DNA of 64,000 nucleotides, from positions 93,469,845 to 93,533,844 of the forward strand of contig NC_087062.1 of NCBI RefSeq assembly GCF_963678635.1, given 5' to 3'. The notes beneath the pieces were generated by a model that made no database searches, was not told where the DNA came from, and saw only the letters and a program-made list of their open reading frames with translations. Both the position numbers and the translations under genes were made by a program. Below are positions 23,112 through 33,824 of this stretch, piece after piece (position 1 is the first letter of the stretch; the number at the start of each line of letters is the position of its first letter). The stretch is from Symsagittifera roscoffensis. Lineage: Eukaryota; Xenacoelomorpha; Acoela; Convolutidae.

Positions 23112-25678
23112 GTAAAATTATCATCACTAGCCATGTCTGGAGGAGGAGGGGTGTTTGCATTGGTGAGGTATTGTGTTATAATAGTAGAAGTAACATTAAA
23201 AGACTTAAATGTGCTTCAAAAGGGATTTATTCGTACTTCAACCATATCGAGATTTACAACATATGCTCAACATAGTTTTCTGACACGGTGCACATCAGCA
23301 GTGCCATGTAGTTTATAGTGTTGGTAAAAAGTGAATTTCTGACGTAGAATTCATCCGTCCGCTTTTGAATGCTTGTCTTAGGCTTAATTAGATTGTGTCG
23401 TCCCTTTTATACAAGCTCAATCATTTTTTGTGAACCGTCTTCAATTTTGAGTTATTAAGAGTCGATGAACGTAGTTTGGACTCTTATATAGGTCTTGATG
23501 ATTTTTTTTTTCGTTTTTTTTTTCAGCCAGGTTTTAAATGGCTCTGGTAACAAAAATGCTTTTAATTAAGCTTATGAATGCCCTTAGGTATTTATGAATT
23601 TTGAGTTCAACTCAAGTTCCATTTGCTAGAAAGTAGGCAAAGTGCCCTCTCCAATTATGAAAGCTGAATGGAGCGAAAACACTTAATCGATTTCTAATTT
23701 CGTAAATGGAATAAAAGTTTTTCCTAGCCATAAAATTTTTATCAAATTGGCTTAATTTATTTTAAAAGTGCCATTTTTAAATTGCTCTTGAAATTGAAAG
23801 AGGTTTGAGGCCATATATTTTTTGTTTGAATTTCGAAGGTTGAGTTGTTTTTCTAAACAAGTCAATTTTTTTCCTTGCGTTCCTTGACTCTTTTTCAACT
23901 GTCTGTTGGCTATATTTCAAATTGAGGTTGAATTGATCGACTAGGGCTTTTTTGCGATAAATTTCGTCGAATGTTAGTTAGTATTTATCCCTGAAACTAT
24001 TCAAGTGTTTAATTTTTTTAAATTCAAGAGCTGGAAAAGTTGATAGCTCAAAATAGGTTTGCTTGACAACAGTTTCGTTTTCGGCACAACTGGTGGCGTC
24101 TATCCGAGTATTATCGGCTCATTTGTTGCTCGGTAGATGATTTTAAATGCGGAGTTCACGGCGATGGTTGTTTCATGTTTTCCTCAAAGTGATTATCATT
24201 CGATATAAACCTAGAAAGTTTTTCGATTTAGTGGCTTCCATGTCATTTGATATGTTTGTTTAGTATCGTAAGTGTTCATAATCGCTTGTTCTGGTGTGAT
24301 TTTTAACTGCAGCTAAAGTCAAATCTCAAAATTAGGAGACGAGCTAAAAAATTTAGTCAGGTTGACTACGTTTTTGATTTTGTAATATGCAAAGATGTTA
24401 AGTCGTTTTGCTAACTAACCGAGTTTGATTTTAAGCTCGCATTTGCTGCAAAATAAACAGCTTTTTTCGCGGTTATTTTGCTATGGTCGTACTTTCGATA
24501 TAGATTTTTGTGTGCGGTCGAATCTCTATAGTTTTGAATTTTCATAATTTAGTGTAAAAGAACGAAGTGATTTTCAGTTATATAGGTTTTGATGATTTAT
24601 TTCCCGTAAATAGTGTTAAAATTTGTTAACTATCAAATTTGATTTTTCGAGTGTTGAGATTTGATTTCATTTCAAGTTCACTTGGTTTCCTTTGTTAAAT
24701 CAGGGTAATTCCTATCGAACAGCAAAAGGGCGAGGTCACTAAAAATTTGGATGTCTTCTAGTCTCAAAAATGGACTTGAATTTTGAATTTTTTTTCGAAA
24801 GTTTTCAACATTTTTTTGTTCGGTTTTGTTGTTCTCTTACATTTTTCCAATTGTCAGATGGGCTGTTTTTCTAATATAAAACCTCTTTTGAGTTATCTGA
24901 ACAAGCGGTTTTTGCAATTTTTTGTTTTAACAAGCGGTTTTTGTGCAATTCGTGTGTAATTTGCTACTTTACTTGGCTTACTTTACTCTGTGGGTATTTC
25001 GTTTGCTTAACATGCGAGTGTGTGCTGTCTATGTTCATAGCCCTTTGTTTGCCATGTGAACGCGCAATCAATTTGATTGCTTTTTTGGGCCTTAATTTTC
25101 ACTAGCCTTTTTGAAGGAAATTTTTTTATTTCAGCTAAAAAAAATTTTGTCCTGATTTCATTTTTAGTATTTCTAAATTGAAGTATTTCAAAGTTTCATA
25201 GCTTGAACAGCTTGCTTAGGAAAACTTTGATTTTTCGCGGACATTTTTGCGCTAAGAATTTCTTCGTCCGTATCGCTGCATAACATAACTTGAAAAATTT
25301 CAAAATTTGATAGCTGGAACAGCTTGCTTAGAAAACTTCATTTTTTCGCAAACCGTTTCGTTCTATGAAATTTCTCAAACCGATTTACGATATGATATGG
25401 CTTACTTGAAATTGCTCGAAGGTTCAATGCTTGAATAGCTTGATCAGAACGACCTGTTTTCGCGAAGCGTTTTTATATTGGATACGGGCTGGCTATTATA
25501 TAAGATATCAGGCAACCTAGATCAGCGGCCGAGACTTTACCAGTTATAAGCATGAATTTATGAAATATCTGTGGATGAAGCTTTTCATTTTTATATGAGT
25601 GTCGATTAGTCTTCATTCAAAATTGAGTTGAGTTGAGTTTTCGGCTCTTCTTGATTTTTTTCGTAGTATGATGGTTCT

Positions 25679-25954
25679 TTAATTATTCGAGGGTGGAGAA
25701 TAATAAGTGGCTTGATCTGATTCCGATTTGGTCAATGGCGGAAGTGGTTGCTCTTGAATGGGCAGAGGCTGTCCAAAAGTGGTGGATCTCCGATTGAGAG
25801 CCGAGGGAATCCCCTGTTGGAAGTATCGGTTGGGTGCCATGTTGGCGCTTCCACTGATGGATTCTAGAAATCCTGTTCTGTGCACCACTCTGCTGCTTCG
25901 GTCACAGTTCATGTTGAAAGGCGCTGGATGTTCCAGGGCTATTTCCTCCACTGT
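25679..25954 (-). CDS. C-terminal exon, unknown minus-strand gene, copy B
   Basis: Second copy of 19846-20121 with the same 91-codon reading, stop and acceptor. Read along the minus strand, this copy is met first, so it is the more likely terminal exon used; copy A would lie downstream of its stop. Confidence 0.55.
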   Translation of the reverse strand, partial: TVEEIALEHPAPFNMNCDRSSRVVHRTGFLESISGSANMAPNRYFQQGIPSALNRRSTTFGQPLPIQEQPLPPLTKSESDQATYYSPPSNN

Positions 25955-26127
25955 CTAAACATCATATAGTATTATAACCTGTATTATTTCTTCGTCGGAG
26001 GGAGTTTAAGAATTGCTACTTCTGTTTTGCAATTGCTGAGAAATTGAACTCAACATTTGAATTTATCGAAGAAGAAAATTTGAGCGTGTTTTTGTCGGTT
26101 TGATGTTTGTATCTGAAGCAAAAATAC

Positions 26128-26365
26128 CGTAAGTGGAGTTGAGTTATCATCCAGTGTTATGTGTGCAATGCGCATGAACTCAGCTATATTTCCCCGTGGA
26201 ATAAGATGGCTCAGCATGAGAATCTTCAGCTGTCTGTGATCAGTTCTTTTCCAGTTAATCAAACATTTTGAAATGGCGAAATAGATAAGTGTGAAACTCA
26301 TTTTACGGCGACATGTTTTGCGAGAAAATTGGGAAATTGAAAGAGGCGTGCTCTTTTCCACAATG
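26128..26365 (-). CDS. Internal exon, unknown minus-strand gene, copy B
   Basis: Second copy of 20295-20532, with the same predicted protein (HRQLKILMLSHLIPRGN segment) and the same phase 0 donor into 25954-25679. Upstream exons of the same gene should lie above 27.9 kb; candidates are at 28443-28642 and 32953-33139, but the phases do not connect simply to this exon. Confidence 0.5.
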
Positions 26366-27897
26366 CTAGTGGAAATTTTTGATATAATGCTTTTCATTTT
26401 GATTTAATTCTTTTCTAACTCAGGCTTAAGTGATTGGTGTGAAGCTTTTGTTAAAAAATTTTAATGAAAGCTAATAAAGTACCTTCCTTTTGTGATTTAC
26501 GATAAATTGTTCAAGCGGTCCAAATTTATAAGTGTTTTTGAACAAGTGAAGTTTCGCTTATTTAGGCAGTGTGGCTTTGTTCATACTCTTTTAAGAAAAA
26601 GTTCTGGAAGATTTTCATTCTCAAATTAAGCGGGGTTTTAGATTTGATTTTGTTTTGAAATGCTTTTCAAATGTAATGCTAAATCGAAGGCATATTACGC
26701 TCTCCGAGGGGAAATTAATTTTTCTTTTTCCAGCGGAATTACAAAAATTATATTTTGACCGAATTTTCCCAAATTGGACTTATTTTGTCAAAATATGCAC
26801 AAAAAATTGAAAGAGTTTTAAGATGATATGTTTATTGTTCTGTAAAACTCAATGGTGGAAAATAATCCGAAAAAAATCGTTTTTTTTGTTTGCCCACAAC
26901 TGTCTGTTGGCTGTTATGTTATAACCGATATCACGCTTCCACAATGTTAGTCCTCATTGGTTCGTGTTAGCTCGTTGTTAAAGTTGGTTTTTGTATGAGT
27001 TGGTTTTCGACTTTTTAAACTGGAAACAACTCAATAACGTACGTTTTATATCACTACCATTGAATATCTTTGTAACTTAAAACCCCAAGAGTAGACTAGA
27101 CTAGAGATTAACACCGTTTTAATCCAAAAGAACAAAAAGAACTCAAACGTGGCTTCCGTAATATTCAAGAACGAGGGGAGCTTCTCCATGTAATTAAAAC
27201 TGTTTTGAAAAAAGGGCGCAATTTCCTAGATATTTTGAATCGGTACAAATTATGAAAAGGTGATATAATGCCATGATTATAGAAGCGAGGTAAGTACAAC
27301 CGGTAAAATATAATTGGAAAAGTTTTAAAGTTTTCGGTGGTCAACGAGAGCAAGGAATTTTCAAAACCTTCATTGTGGGCCTGCGTTTCATAGGTAATTG
27401 TTGTTGATTCACTTTTCCACTTTAATACCGGATGAAGTTTCCAAATTTGTCAAAAAGTTGACATTTCGGGAAACAGGCATTGGTGACTTATTTGTTTAGC
27501 AGCTTATTTTGTTCTTGCAGCTTTTCGGATCTATTTTTCCAAAGAACAATATTATTGGATATCTTTTTTTTTTACAGAAAACGGCGCAACTGACGTTCTT
27601 CCATAGCAGCAGTTATAGCCATTGAAATTTTGTGATTATAATTATCAGGAAAACAAATATTTGTAAAATATGGTTCTTCACTTAGAATTCGGGGGCCGAA
27701 GCTTTACCATTTTTTTTATTAGATGAAACTGTAAAATAGAATGAAGGCTCAATTATAACGGGTTTTTGGGGAGTGCGTAGTTCGAATGCTGCATCAAGTG
27801 ATTCTGTCAGAGTATTGAGAATTATCATAATAAATTGCTACGAATTAGGAGAGTTAACAAGTGTTAGTTTTCAGGAGATCGAAAAGAATTTCCCATT

Positions 27898-28412
27898 TTA
27901 CAACAAGGATAGCCGGTTCTTGTGCAGGTAGCACAGAATGTTCCGACCACATTCATTAAAAACTACAAAAGTTTTCTCTTTTTTCCAAATTAGTGTTGTT
28001 TCAAGTGCGTAGTGTGACTTGAGAATGATGCAAAAGCGTTTTAAAGAATTGAACGACAAACAATAAACAAGAAAAGTGTCTAAAGTTTGTTCTAATTCTT
28101 TTGCACAATAATTTTGACGTTTTTTTTTAAAGAAAACTGTTATTTACGAATACTGTAATTTAAATTTTACCTAGCCTAGTATTTTTTTTCTCGATCGCTC
28201 TACTCGCTCGAAATTAGACAAGAACTCAACAATTTCAAACCGGTTTTTCTCGCATCTTGCAGAGCATTTGAAAGTTTTTTAAGGCTGTTCGAATTACGAC
28301 CGAAAATGCTTTAGTATGATTTATCACTCGACCCACCCTGATGGTTTTTGTGGAGCCTGATTTTGCGTGAAAAAAAAAAAGAAACTAAAACACACCCGAA
28401 GACAAAGTTCCT
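27898..28412 (+). repeat. Dispersed repeat R1, copy 3
   Basis: Starts ACAAGGATAGCCGGTTCTTG and ends ACACCCGAAGACAAAGTTCC, parallel to 1711-2256. The tandem-duplication endpoint at 27912 falls within the first 15 bp of this repeat, so the unit copied the repeat's first bases only. Confidence 0.6.
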
Positions 28413-28442
28413 CCCTAATTTTTTTCAGTGGTCAATAGTAAA

Positions 28443-28642
28443 TCAACTGTTTTCAAAAGGTCGAAGGGGATGGATGGCTGGAAAAGAATGAGCCCTGAGG
28501 TTGAGTGGCACGTAGAATGCTTTGTAGTCTAGAGGGCCACACTTCTCACTGTCTATCTTTCGGCCACTCATTTCCTCTTCCTCTGTCTCATGTTCTGCCG
28601 ACTGTACTGAGCAGGCTGCCACATCTGGCTGACTGTTAGATT
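28443..28642 (-). CDS. Probable terminal exon, acidic protein, minus strand
   Basis: After the acceptor CTCAACATTTCAG the minus strand is open in phase 1 for 65 codons to a TGA. It reads a Ser/Gln-rich start, an acidic patch (SAEHETEEEEMSGRK) and CGPLDYKAFYVPLNLRAHSF. The phase agrees with a donor at the end of 33139-32953, suggesting a two-exon acidic, Ser-rich protein. An internal GTGAGA after GRKID could be an alternative donor. Codon choice is clearly less AT-rich than the surroundings. The family is unknown. Confidence 0.45.
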
Positions 28643-28899
28643 CTGAAATGTTGAGAACTTGCAGCCCTGCATTTGTAAATTCCTACTTAGCAGGAGCTTC
28701 CAAGTTGATTCGCAGGTATAGAAAAATGAAAACTGAAACACTTACAGGAATGGAATCAGTTTCGAGCCTTGGTTTTTGGGAAAGTATGGCGATTCAAATT
28801 ATCGTTTATTTTTACGATCGTTTTTCGGATTCATTTCCCAAATGTAGCCCAATTTTTACTCACTTGTTGGAAAAAATCAATATGGCACGAAAATGCCAT

Positions 28900-30650
28900 T
28901 GACCTAAAGTGGATAAAACTTAGAGAATTTAAATTAGAAATAGCACCCTGAGATGGAAATAACTACTTTTTTAACCCAGTGTTCTCAAGTTGAGTTGGTT
29001 TTTATCAAAATTGTCAATTGTGAAGGTTCCTTAAAATTTAATCGGTAATTCAAATAAGCTATTTATTCAAGCAAAATGTGTTTTATTATGAGTTCAATTT
29101 TTCTAACCTAATTTGCTCAATTTTTGTTTCAACCTAACTTGCTTTAAATTTTTCGGCATCTGTTTACTGCTCAAATTCAGTTTTAAAATTTAGTTGCATG
29201 TGTTTAATCCGCTTTATTGAATGCTTTCCCTGCTTTTTAGTATATAAATTTACTATTAGAGCCTATGTTCTATACTTAAGATAGCAAAGCCATATGGCGG
29301 TGTTGCGAAATTTCCATTTTCGTCGTAGTGTTTTATGCTATTATGGGCAAATGCTATGTGAAAAACGATGTAGAGTCTAAGAACAAAGATGCCCCGATGG
29401 TTTCCACTACGCAAACTTTCTTTTCTTATGACCACGTGAAACAAATTTTTCGGAAGTTGAAATTCAAATTTTGGGGCTAGTGTATTTTTCAAGAAATGTC
29501 GTTTTTTATTTTTTCCAAAGTTTTCAGAAATTTTAGATTTAAAAAAATTTCAAAATAATTTTAACTTCCCAACCCTGTTGTTGGATTTTCTGAGGATAAT
29601 CTCAGAGTTTGCAAATCTTGCGTCGATACGCGACTGCTCAAATGCTTTTAGTTTCCGAGATGTAGCGTTTTTTTGTTTTTTAAAATTTCCAAAGATCTTA
29701 CCTTCAAAAATTTACTAGCCTATAAGATGACAACTTTTTTTTTACCAGGGTACTCTCAAGCTTTGCGAATCTTGCCTCTAAATATGAACACTCAAGCTTC
29801 CGAGATCTGAAGTTTTTTTTAAATGATTTTTCCAATTTTTTCGGGAAATATGAAATTCACATCCCTTCAGTGTGTTGCTCTCAGATAACTCTCAGTGGTT
29901 CTAAGTTTCTCCATTGGCCCTCAAAGTCTTCGAGATATGACGTTTTCATGTTGTTTCAAAAATTTTGAAATTACCAGCCCTGTAATTGGGTTCTGCCAGA
30001 TTACACTCACCCGAAGGTTGCAGATGTTGTTTCCAATATACCCAATTTTTCTATCATTTTTTCAAAAATGCGAAGCACGGGGGTGCGTTACACGCTAGTT
30101 GATTTAAGTTTGAAATGAACGGTATTATCCTTTCTGGGGAAAAAGAGTGCAACTAGAGCAAGAAACGTCAATGAATTCAATTTTGAAAAACTGCTCTTAT
30201 TTTGACATGATGCAATGAATCTTGACACGGTTTGCAAACAGATTTGTTCAAATTGGCCTTCTCAAATAGAATTACACAAAAAAATTAAAGCGCGGCCCCG
30301 AAACGGACCAAATTTTACCAAATTGTAGAAATGAAGAGAAAACGTTTTGTATCAAAAAACATTAGTTTTCAGCATTGAGATTCAATGTCAACGAAGGAGT
30401 ATAGACGAGCAGTTTGTTATTAGAACAGGAAGCGAAAATTTGAGCCGATTTACAGTTTTAAGTCGGCATTATCTTATTATAGCTCTCATCAATATCTCAC
30501 AAAGTGTGTTGTTATCGGGTACTGGAGTTTTTACTCATCTCCTGGTTGCTAATTTTGAGCATTGCATTGTTTCAAAATTAGATAAATATCTGGTTGAAAT
30601 TTCCTTTTTGAGGTCTCAGATATTAAAAATATTAAATAGAGGAATACCAT
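28900..30650. other. Intron DNA with degraded MITE-like pieces
   Basis: No gene is supported. About 29550-30050 contains three diverged tandem blocks of about 150 bp, each with CTCAGATTTGCAAATCTTG-like and TTCCGAGATRT..TTTTT segments. About 30130-30250 has a decayed piece of the GGCTCTTTTCC MITE (ATGATGCAATGAATC, ACAGATTTGTTC). Confidence 0.4.
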
Positions 30651-30661
30651 GTGCATCTTAA

Positions 30662-30875
30662 GGCTCTTTTCCAGTTCCCCCCTTTCAAATTCAATTTTGA
30701 AAAATCTATTTAACGTTGTCACAATGCAATGAAATTTGGCGTGGTGAAAAAATCGACAATTTTGAACAGATTTGTTCTTCATACTTTACAGCGTAACATC
30801 ACGCATTTAGCCGTAATAACACGTAAAACAAACATAAAACTCAGTATTTTGAAAAGGGGGAACTGGAAAAGAGCC
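30662..30875 (+). mobile_element. GGCTCTTTTCC MITE, copy 1
   Basis: A 214-bp non-coding element with inverted ends GGCTCTTTTCCAGTTCCCC and GGGGGAACTGGAAAAGAGCC. The interior carries ATGCAATGAAATTTGGCGTG, ACAGATTTGTTCTTCATAC and CACGCATTTAGCCGTAATA. Flanks do not show a clean target duplication. Confidence 0.85.
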
Positions 30876-31655
30876 AGTCTTCCTCGAAGTGGCGGGTTGT
30901 GTGCTAATAACCTGCAGCTGGCGTTAGATTTGGTCTTCGATTTAAAAACTTAAGGTTAAAAGAACTTCATACATTTTGTCTTGACGTTTGCCAATGAAAT
31001 GAATCAATTTCTAACTGCACCTGATTTAAGCTTGTTTGCCTTTGTTACCAATTTTTTATTACTAGGTTTGGAGAGGGGCTATAGTCAAAAAGAGCTTTTA
31101 AGTTACAATAGGCTATTTTTCATTGATTTTCACCGCTAGTCGGAGCGAAGAGAAAAAAGAGCTTTAAGTTTTACAGAAACTATTTTAGCCTTGTCATAAA
31201 GCAATAAAAATTAGCATGACAAGCAAATTAACTAATGTGAACCGATTTTTTCTTCATTCTTAACATTTTTTGATCATGATTTTAGGCGGTAAAGCGTAAA
31301 ACAACGAAGAAAAATGAAAAATAAAAATGTGGGGGCTATATTTTCTTGCTGCGAGGGTTGGTCTGCTAAAGTAGGAAAGACCCTGTTATGTTTTGAAAAA
31401 AATTTAGTTTTTCGGTTTCATATGTTTAGGCTTTTATTATATCGGCTTAGTGCCATCGTTGATGAGCTTTTGAAAAAAGTTCGCGTGCGTGTGTGTTATA
31501 AGGAGGGGATTTTTTTCATGATAAGTTTTTGAATCTTTTCAGCTTACAGGGTTTCTGCGCAGGTATTTTCCTGAAAAGTAAAAAGAGCCTTATATAATAC
31601 AGAAAGCGGCTATTTTCTGTTCTCCCCCACTTTTGAATTTGGAGTTTGAATTTTT

Positions 31656-31869
31656 GACTCTTTTCCAGTTCCCCCCTTTCAAATTCAATACTGAAAAGTC
31701 TATTTGACGTTTTCATGATGCAATGAAATTTGGCGTGGTGAACAAATCGAAAATTCTGAACAGATTTGTTCTTCATACTTTACTGCGTAAAATCACGCAT
31801 TTAGCCGTAATAACACGTAAAACAAACATAAAACTCGTTATTTTGAAAGGGGGGAACTGGAAAAGAGCC
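31656..31869 (+). mobile_element. GGCTCTTTTCC MITE, copy 2
   Basis: 214 bp, same interior as copy 1. The left end is mutated to GACTCTTTTCC. Flanking 8-mers GAATTTTT (31648-31655) and GAATTGTT (31870-31877) match at 7 of 8 positions, a target-site duplication. Confidence 0.88.
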
Positions 31870-31908
31870 GAATTGTTTTAGCGTTGTCAAAAATGCAATG
31901 AAAAATGA

Positions 31909-32345
31909 GGCTTTTTTCCAGTTCCCCCTTTCAAAATACCGAGTTTTATGTTTGTTTTACGGGCTCTTTTCCAGTTTCCCACACTTTCAAATTCATTTTT
32001 GAAAACCTTATTTAACGTTGTCATAATGCAATGAAATTTGGCATGGTGAACAAATTGACAATTAACAGATTTGTTCTTCATACTTTACAGCCTAACATCA
32101 CGCATTTAGCGTAATAACTCGTAAAACAAACATAAATATCGATATTTTCATAGGTGGGGGAAAGTGGAAAAGAGCCGTTTTACGTGTTATTACGGCTAAA
32201 TGCGTGATGTTAAACTGCAAAATATGAAGAACAAATCTGTTCACAGTTGTCGATTTGTTCACCTCGGCCAAATTTCATTGCATTATTACAACGTTAAAAA
32301 AGCTTTTCAAAATTGAATTTGAAAGGAGGAACTGGAAAAGAGCCC
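31909..32345 (-). mobile_element. GGCTCTTTTCC MITE, copy 3, reverse, split by copy 4
   Basis: A reverse-orientation copy whose ends are at 31909 (GGCTTTTTTCCAG) and 32345 (GAGCCC). It is flanked by a perfect 8-bp duplication AAAAATGA (31901-31908 and 32346-32353). At its TTTGTTTTACG site it is interrupted by a second element (31962-32176). Removing the insert and one GTTTTACG restores the family sequence. Confidence 0.9.
31962..32176 (+). mobile_element. GGCTCTTTTCC MITE, copy 4, nested insertion
   Basis: A 215-bp element starting GGCTCTTTTCCAGTTTCCC and ending GTGGAAAAGAGCC, flanked by a perfect 8-bp duplication GTTTTACG (31954-31961 and 32177-32184) within copy 3. This is direct evidence that the family transposes with 8-bp target duplications and jumped at least twice here at different times. 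Confidence 0.92.
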
Positions 32346-32353
32346 AAAAATGA

Positions 32354-32491
32354 CATCGTGAAAAGTAGTGTGAACAGATTTGTTCTACATACTTTACATC
32401 GATACACCGTGCCAAGTTTCATGCATTATGACAATGTTAAAAGAGTTTTTTTTCAAAAATTTATTGAAGGTGGGGGAAATGTAAAAGAGCC
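32354..32491 (-). mobile_element. GGCTCTTTTCC MITE, truncated copy
   Basis: A reverse-orientation 3' part with ACAGATTTGTTCTACATAC, the CCAAGTTTCATGCATTATGA block and the end GTAAAAGAGCC. The other end is missing. Confidence 0.65.
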
Positions 32492-32585
32492 GAATTGAAG
32501 TATGAGTGAGCGAAACGAGGACACGAATAAGGTGAAGATAAGGTTCATCTTTTGTCCGTTTTTTTTTAATGAAAAGATAGTTTTG

Positions 32586-32803
32586 GGCTCTTTTCCAGTT
32601 CCCCCCCCCCCCCCATTTCAATTTTGAAAAGTCTTTTTAACGTTGTCATAATGCAATGAAATTTGGCGTGGTGAACAAATCGACAATTCTGAACAGATTT
32701 GTTCTTCATACTTTACAGCGTAAAATTACGCATTTAGCCGTAATAACACGTAAAACAAATATAAAACTCGGTATTTTGAAAGGGGGGAAACTGGAAAAGA
32801 GCC
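32586..32803 (+). mobile_element. GGCTCTTTTCC MITE, copy 5
   Basis: 218 bp with good inverted ends and a C-run of about 14 in the left end. It is flanked by a perfect 8-bp duplication TAGTTTTG (32578-32585 and 32804-32811). Confidence 0.92.
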
Positions 32804-32952
32804 TAGTTTTGTTTTTGCGACTTGAGTTTTGAATGTTGTTTTTCAAATTATTGGATCTTCTCGGAAATTGGAATGCAGCCCTATCCTTTTTAAAATCCTC
32901 TGTGTAAAGAATAAACTGGAATAAAACGTTCCTGAGAAGTTCTTTTGCACAC

Positions 32953-33139
32953 TGCTAGTAGAAGCGGTCCTGACCGATGACTCGTGACCACACGAGGACT
33001 CCTCGCTGTCACCCGAGTACTCGACCGAAGATGGGGGGCCATCTCTGGTATGATCAGAGGTGTCCTTACTGTGCACTGCACCTGACTCATAGTAATATAT
33101 TCCGCCCTCCGCCCCATCGTTTTCATGCGAGCTCGGCAT
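32953..33139 (-). CDS. Possible first coding exon, Ser/acidic protein
   Basis: On the minus strand an ATG at 33139 opens MPSSHENDGAEGGIYYYESG and continues through GPPSSVEYSGDSEESSCGHE to a possible donor AGCA|GTGTGC, leaving phase 1, which matches the exon at 28642-28443. Third positions are GC-rich relative to the surroundings, supporting real coding. A MITE and its target duplication lie immediately upstream of the ATG, so the natural 5' flank is interrupted; the frame also continues upstream into the MITE. It could instead be an internal exon damaged by the insertion. The family is unknown. Confidence 0.42.
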
Positions 33140-33148
33140 AGTAAGTTG

Positions 33149-33356
33149 GGCTCTGTTCCAGTTTGCCACCCCCCTCGGAATATTACAAAATTAAGTTAAA
33201 AAATTGTTCACACGGCATTTTGCATGTAAAAAGTGTTGTAGAAATTTGTTCACGCTGACACGTTTTAATGCAGTTTATATAAAGAAAAGTCATTTTAAAT
33301 TGATTTCCATGTGTTCAATTTCAGGAAAAAACTAAAGGGGGAACTGGAAAAGAGCC
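33149..33356 (+). mobile_element. GGCTCTTTTCC MITE, copy 6, next to an ATG
   Basis: 208 bp with ends GGCTCTGTTCCAG and GGGGGAACTGGAAAAGAGCC and a strongly diverged interior. Flanks GTAAGTTG (33141-33148) and GTAAATTG (33357-33364) match at 7 of 8 positions. The left flank lies one base from the start codon of the minus-strand exon at 33139. Confidence 0.85.
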
Positions 33357-33554
33357 GTAAATTGTTTTAATTGTGAAAATGTCTATTTTCTTCAACTTTA
33401 TTCCGCCTTACTAATATGTTTATATACTGATAGAAGATAGCTATTTTACACGTGCTATTTCGCTTTATTGCTTAGTTCATTTTCTATATAAGTGTATATC
33501 CTATATTTTAAGACTGACTATGAACTGATTTCTAGTTTTGGGGTCTCGGAGGGA

Positions 33555-33758
33555 GGCTCTTTTCCCTCCCCCTTTCTCCGCCGCATTTGTTGCAAGTGTT
33601 ATTTCAGCTAAATGCGTGATGTATTGATGTAGAGTATGGGTAACAAATCTGTTCATGAGTGAATAGTTAGTTCACCGTGCTCAATTTCATTGCTTTTCGA
33701 TTTTGTTGAAACGGTTTTTCAAATTTGAATTTCAAATGTGGGAGAAAGTGGTAGAGCC
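33555..33758 (-). mobile_element. GGCTCTTTTCC MITE, copy 7, old
   Basis: Reverse-orientation, about 204 bp, ends GGCTCTTTTCCC and GTGGTAGAGCC. The interior still shows AGCTAAATGCGTGATG and AACAAATCTGTTCA. No target duplication is evident. Confidence 0.75.
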
Positions 33759-33824
33759 CTAAGCTGTACCTCAAACTGTTTTGCAAGGTAATGAAAATGT
33801 TGCAGTTTGATTGTTTTGATTTAG

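Larger units (their letters stand above)
22061..27912 (+). repeat. 5.83-kb tandem duplication, copy B
   Basis: Head-to-tail second copy of 16229-22060. It begins with the truncated 5' part of the LINE (22061-22482, minus) and ends at ACAAGGATAGC before CGGTTCTTGTGC, the R1 repeat continuing beyond the duplication. It carries the second BH1 exon and second copies of the two minus-strand exons. Because the LINE is cut by the duplication, the LINE insertion is older than the duplication. Confidence 0.92.

Noticed and set aside
28648-28902. Plus-strand ORF MLRTCSPAFVN as an exon of the BCL-2 gene
   Set aside because: The BH1 exon leaves in phase 0 and the last exon enters in phase 0, with correct family spacing, so no exon is needed between them. 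The minus strand beside it has a better framed exon.
30549-32621. Several minus-strand ORFs starting MKNKSV and similar
   Set aside because: They are repeats of each other because they lie in MITE copies; the MITE is non-coding.
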